From the NCBI RefSeq assembly GCF_000003815.2, contig NC_049988.1:23602842-23666841 (forward strand): a DNA stretch of 64,000 bases, in the 5' to 3' direction. A program made the position numbers and the translations under genes. Numbering within the stretch: position 1 is the first letter of the stretch; each line of letters begins with the position of its first letter. A model generated the notes under the pieces. The model did not search any database, was not told the DNA's origin, and worked only from the letters and a program-made list of their open reading frames with translations. Positions 59,429 to 64,000 of the stretch are shown piece by piece. Origin of the DNA: Branchiostoma floridae. Its lineage: Eukaryota; Chordata; Leptocardii; Amphioxiformes; Branchiostomatidae.

Positions 59429-62400
59429 TAGGGGGGGTCTTTAAATGGGTCAAAAATCGAAATTTTGAAATATGATCACGCCCACTTCAGGGGTGATTTA
59501 TTGGGTCATTTGACAGACATTGTGCACAAAAATTGGGATCTAGCATGAAATAAACTCCCCACCCCACCCAAAAAACTATTTTGCATTATGTGCAATAGGG
59601 TACAGCCATATGGTGATTTAGAGGAATGCTTGCCGTCACATAACTGCCGAACGACGTGTGCTAGGACTACCAAACTTGTTAACTTTTGCTAAAATTTACT
59701 TGGCAACAAGTTTAAGAGAATGAATTAAATTTATGATATTTTTTGTTGCCATGGCAACCGGTTGATGACAGGCATATTTTACGAAATTCTCTACTTTCCG
59801 CTTGAACGTTGCGGTTTAATAATTTTCTTGGAAAACACTTTTGTTTCCTATAGCATTAACATCTTATATAACATAATGTAGCATTCATGATTAAATATTC
59901 ATAATTTATGCTAATTTGATGACGTAACTGGTCAAAATCCAAGATGGCAGCCCATGTCATAAGCGAAAATGGTAAAATAGGTTATTATCACTCGAATTTT
60001 GCCACTACTTTGTAGTTTTTACCAAATACATTCCAATGGTAATTTGTAGTCCGTTCTTATTGTATTTTTGGGTTACATGTCGAAAATAATGTATTTTAAA
60101 ACATTTAAGTTTGACGATCCAAGATGAGGGTTCTCAAAGGATAGCTAAAATAGATTTGACTTCATTTTCTGACAAGGCATTAATATCAATTCGGATGCCA
60201 TTGACAACAAAAGTCTTACCTACCTTAGCAGACGTATAAGTTAGACACCCATATTTGCTAACTTTTTGTTTGATACCTTTAGGATACCATAATATAATGG
60301 GAAGTACCGGTTTAGATGGTTATCGCCCATAACATCATCTTAATGGCGTCATAATTACCCCATATTACTTCATAGAAGTAGAGACAGACGGTGTTGTCAA
60401 GACACCAGAATTAAAGAAGTGATTAAGACTTATAAATACATAATCCCTGCAAATTTGGTGATCGTAGACCAAGCCGTTCGGATTTAGTGAGGGGAGGGTG
60501 CAAAATGTGTGTTTTGTTGTCTTTTCAGTAACACTTTTACATTCTGTATGATATACCCAGTATGAAATCGATGGAAACAAATCCGTTAGGACGCAGTGAG
60601 AGCTCAGCGCAATCGCCGTCTAGTGGAAAGGGGGCTTATTAGCAAAGTTATTTTTTTTCTCCCTGAAAAATAACAACGGGGCACTAGGGCATTAGCTACA
60701 TTACCATTGCAGCAGATTGATAACATACATTTTAAATGAATAGGGAGAGTGACAGTGGTAGAGAAATCAAAGAGTGTACGTAATAATTACTTTCAGTTAC
60801 AACATAGAAGTAAATCTGAATCACAACTAATGACAAAAAGATCTAACTCTAAATTGTTTGATGTCGGTAAGGTATTTCCTCCATCTAAATACTTCCAACT
60901 ACCTACAAAACTGCAGACAGTATATATATAGGTTGTGATATCAATGATCTAGTACCATTTGAGGCTGAGGTAGTGGGCCTTGGGAAAGTGACCACTGACA
61001 TGGATGTACGAGAGGCGTCACAGCAGATGTACCTTTTATGCCAAGTATTACCATGATACAGTATCTACATCTCTGAGCACAATCAATAGAGGGTAGAAGA
61101 CGTTCCTGAGGAAATGGTTTACTGAAAGCAGAAAGAGGCATGGACAGACAGAGAAGGAAAACCCAAAGACAGAATACAATGAGTTGTTTTAAAAAGAAAA
61201 GTGAACTCGTATATACGCAGAGGACCCAGAGTAAAGGCAAACCCTGGAGAAACGAACAGAAGGTGGGGGTGACTAGGATATAAGACAAAGTAGAGACCCT
61301 GGACTATACATGACAAATTCCAGCAAAGCTTGGGCAAGCTGGGCTCTATTACTTTCCTTTCAAATTGGAAATGTACAAACATTTTCCAAGTAAGACCTTT
61401 CATCCACTGTTACTAGTACACAACAAGAGTTAGGGCACACAAATGACAGTGAGAGTAGCATAAAAGGCAGTACAGTAACGGCAGGGATGTAATTTATATA
61501 TTTACATAAATAACTATCTTACTAGCAATTTTACTGCGGATTTAATTGTTCAAAGTAAAAAAAAACTTTTGATGCAACTAACATGTACACCTTTCCAGGA
61601 AAAGTTATATTCAGATTTTGGCTCAATGTGAAATTTGAGTGCAAAAGTGTCGTTTGAGGCTGTTTTGAAAGCAGAAAAAGTAAATTATACACATGTATTG
61701 GAAACATAACATTTTACATGGCAACTAGATCTATTGTATACTACCAGGAAAAGGTGTAGGCAATGGCAAAGACTTCTAGATTTAAAAAAAAAATGACCAC
61801 ATGTAATGTGCCATATTTCACAAATGTGCATAGTACAGGCACTACTAGTGTCAAATTTGAAATCTATCTTCAAGTTAGCTATTCTTTGAGAAACCTCATC
61901 TTGGATCGTCAAACTTAAATGTTTTAAATTGCATTATTTTTGACATATAACCACAAAATGCAATACGATCGGACTACAAATATCCCTAGGAATGTATATA
62001 GTAAAAACTACAATATAATGGCAAAATTCGAGTGATAATAACCTATTTTACGATTTCGCTTATGACATGGGCTGCCATCTTGGATTTTGACCAATTACGT
62101 CATCAAATTAGCATAAATTATTAATATTTAATCGTGAATGCTTAATGATATTTTATAAGATGTTGATGCTATATATATGAAACAAGAGTGTTTACCAAGA
62201 AAACCATAAAACCGCAATGTTTAAGCCGAAATTAGATAATTTTGTAAACTATGCCTGTCATCAACCCGTTGCCATGGCAACAAAAATATCACAAACTTAT
62301 TTTATTCTCTTAAACTTGTTGCCAAGTAAATTTTAGGAGAATTCAACAAGTTTGGAGGTCCTCGCACACGTCGTTAAGCAGTTACATGACGGCAAGCATT

Positions 62401-62585
62401 CCTCTAAATCACCATATGGCTGTTCCCTATTGCATATAATGCAAATTAGTTTTTCGGGTGAGGTGGGGGGTTTATTTTGAGATACGACTTTACTTTTTGT
62501 ATCCAAAGTTTTGTATTGATGGTGTTAACCATTTCCCAAGTGGGTGTCCAAAAATTTTGACTTTGCCATTTATCGACCCCCCCTA
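59429..62585. mobile_element. 3.16-kb DNA transposon with long inverted arms and 7-bp target duplication
   Basis: Ends are TAGGGGGGGTC and its exact complement, flanked by ATAGCGG at 59422-59428 and 62586-62592. The two arms (about 59429-60165 and 61855-62585) are inverted copies: for example GATTTAGAGGAATGCTTGCC pairs with GGCAAGCATTCCTCTAAATC, and AATCCAAGATGGCAGCCCAT with ATGGGCTGCCATCTTGGATT. The arms have diverged in places. The interior (60166-61850) has short protein-like pieces but no full transposase, so it is probably non-autonomous. A 7-bp duplication would fit P or Dada elements. The superfamily is undecided. Confidence 0.85.
60750..61055 (+). pseudogene. Protein-like fragments inside the transposon
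   Basis: 60749-60931 encodes RSKSESQLMTKRSNSKLFDV then PPSKYFQLPTKLQ. After a possible acceptor (TATATATATAG), 60935-61055 encodes GCDINDLVPFEAEVVGLGKV then TTDMDVREASQQMYLLCQVL and a stop. Neither is recognised. They could be a decayed transposase or a captured host gene piece. Confidence 0.3.
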
Positions 62586-62592
62586 ATAGCGG

Positions 62593-62950
62593 GACGGAAA
62601 ATGAATACAAATGATGTGGATCGTTGTTCTAATGAATGAGTAAAATGTTTGTTTTCAAACTAAACCAAGAAGGTTGAAAAAGGAATAAAAATCCTTAGAC
62701 CCAATTTCTCGACTCGTATGACGTCTAAGACATCAACATTCAGATTATCACACAACCAAAGACTTCTTACAATCTAGAACAAGCGTACCTGATTAACAAG
62801 TTATTAAAGGTTTATACCGTACTGTCTTTGTGATATTGATTTATTATTCTATGCACTTACCGCCGTTGGAAATTAATTCGACATAATTGAATGGGCTACC
62901 CAGTTGTCACAAAATCTAATAGATAAATCAACAATCAGAATTTTTTAAAA
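62593..62950. other. Flanking DNA, nothing recognised
   Basis: AT-rich sequence between the long-TIR transposon and the LINE remnant. Confidence 0.5.
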
Positions 62951-62956
62951 ACCTTT

Positions 62957-63125
62957 AATGCGAGGTGGAGGAGTTGCGGCGTACGTCAAGCATACCACAT
63001 TATTAATCATGTCATTACCAGACAGCCTATTTCTGTTACGACGGAACTGGAGTGTCTTTGGGTACAACTGCGGTCACACTGGGTGCCTTTTAATTCTCGA
63101 CACAATTTCTCAAAAGATGAATGGG
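62957..63125 (+). mobile_element. Decayed LINE endonuclease remnant
   Basis: One frame reads MRGGGVAAYVKHTT. After a frame change the next reads TRQPISVTTELECLWVQLRS. These are the RGGGVA.Y and ..LECLWV.. phrases of the APE-type endonuclease in LINE ORF2. The frame is broken between them. Confidence 0.65.
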
Positions 63126-64000
63126 TAAAGATCAGTGGCAAAAGAACTGTCCAGTTGAATCCAGATCAGAAGCAACTTGGGGGCTTTTTATGCCACCCTA
63201 TATCCCTCTCGACAATCTAAATAAAACCCAACAAGAATATTCAAGTAGCGAATCAGACCATAGGCCCCGAACCTAAGGCGCCTACAAAAGAGTTGGGTGG
63301 CGCGCACACAATAAACATCCTCAGCCCCTCGCAAGCTGGGACTGTCTCCGACGAAGAAGGGGCAGGTCCATACCAAACCAAATGCAAGTAAAGCTATACC
63401 AACCCCAAGCAGAATAACAAAAAATCAGGTCAAACCCAATTGAGACTCAGTGCCCCCTGATCAAGACCTAGAGCAGGTCTCCAATCCAAAAGACAATACC
63501 CCAGAGAAGGCACGGTCTTCAACAGTCAACCCCTCCAAAGGCTTAGATCCTCTGACTCCTCATCAGATTCGAAACCTCTGTCCAATAAAGCACAGGTCAA
63601 CGGGACAGAACTCAAAAAGAGAGTCGTGGCTAAAAAAAAAAGGCATACCAGGAGTCTAACATCATGAAAAATTCCGGCTTTCCTATATCTTGTTCTCACT
63701 TTGGATACAAGTTCACGAGGGAAGAAATGGTCCGGGAAATCATGGTAACATCTAAAAAACTTCCACGGATACAAATATATGTCCGGTGGGGGACTGCGAA
63801 ACACGCACCCCCTCACCATTCAAGTGGCTGACGCACACATGTATAATATGTGGAAAACACACCACAGAAGAATTTGGAACGCTTGTTTGTAAAAAAAAAA
63901 AAAAACAATGCCTAGCTGTGGAGACTTATAACGTTCCCCCATCTTATAAGCCTTCTTTACAAGCTCCCTTGTTCTTATGTCTTTCACAATTTACTTCCTT
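63126..64000. other. End of window, possible LINE-derived sequence
   Basis: 63540-63655 can be read as a basic, serine-rich stretch (RLRSSDSSSDSKPLSNKAQV, TELKKRVVAKKKRHTRSLTS), as in LINE ORF1 or a disordered host protein. The rest shows no motif. No gene is called. Confidence 0.35.

Overview
The window is animal nuclear DNA: genes are split by GT..AG introns, there are four N-gaps (921-1020, 54340-54439, 57138-58013, 58917-59016), and the sequence between exons is full of short inverted-repeat elements, SINE pieces, LINE remnants and microsatellites. Gene content (a Fuseless-like membrane protein, a BTB-BACK-Kelch protein, a giant cadherin-like adhesin) and the palindromic elements suggest an invertebrate deuterostome, most likely a lancelet (Branchiostoma). 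The species call is inference. Region 1 (1062-24105, minus strand) is one giant gene. I could chain 21 coding exons by splice sites. Every junction keeps codon phase, giving about 3,927 codons from a signal peptide at 24105 down to 1062, where the gene runs out of the window or into the gap. The product is a secreted or surface adhesin made of an N-terminal Calx-beta-like segment, a 'CCR..NN' plus Ig-like module, two proprotein-convertase-type P domains, about 18 cadherin-like repeats ending in variants of VNDPP, and a 'GDSL.IVFxxxTN' module. Twelve of the repeats lie in one uninterrupted 5,085-bp exon. Region 2 (24.2-32.1 kb) has no gene I can support and holds MITEs, SINE pieces and tandem duplications. 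Region 3 (32.1-46.9 kb, minus strand) is a compact ankyrin-repeat protein gene with one membrane helix, spread over large repeat-rich introns. Region 4 (48259-52275, plus strand) is a five-exon BTB-BACK-Kelch gene arranged head to head with the ankyrin gene. Region 5 (55.4-57.1 kb, minus strand) is the 3' end of a Fuseless-like multipass membrane protein ending in a PDZ-ligand-like C-terminus, tail to tail with the Kelch gene. Region 6 (58.0-64.0 kb) is mobile DNA: a non-LTR reverse transcriptase fragment, a 3.16-kb transposon with about 700-bp inverted arms and a 7-bp target duplication, and a decayed LINE endonuclease. The most unusual recurring pattern is that many exons of the adhesin and ankyrin genes have decayed copies of only one exon edge, with its splice site, lying in the neighbouring intron ('exon-edge echoes').
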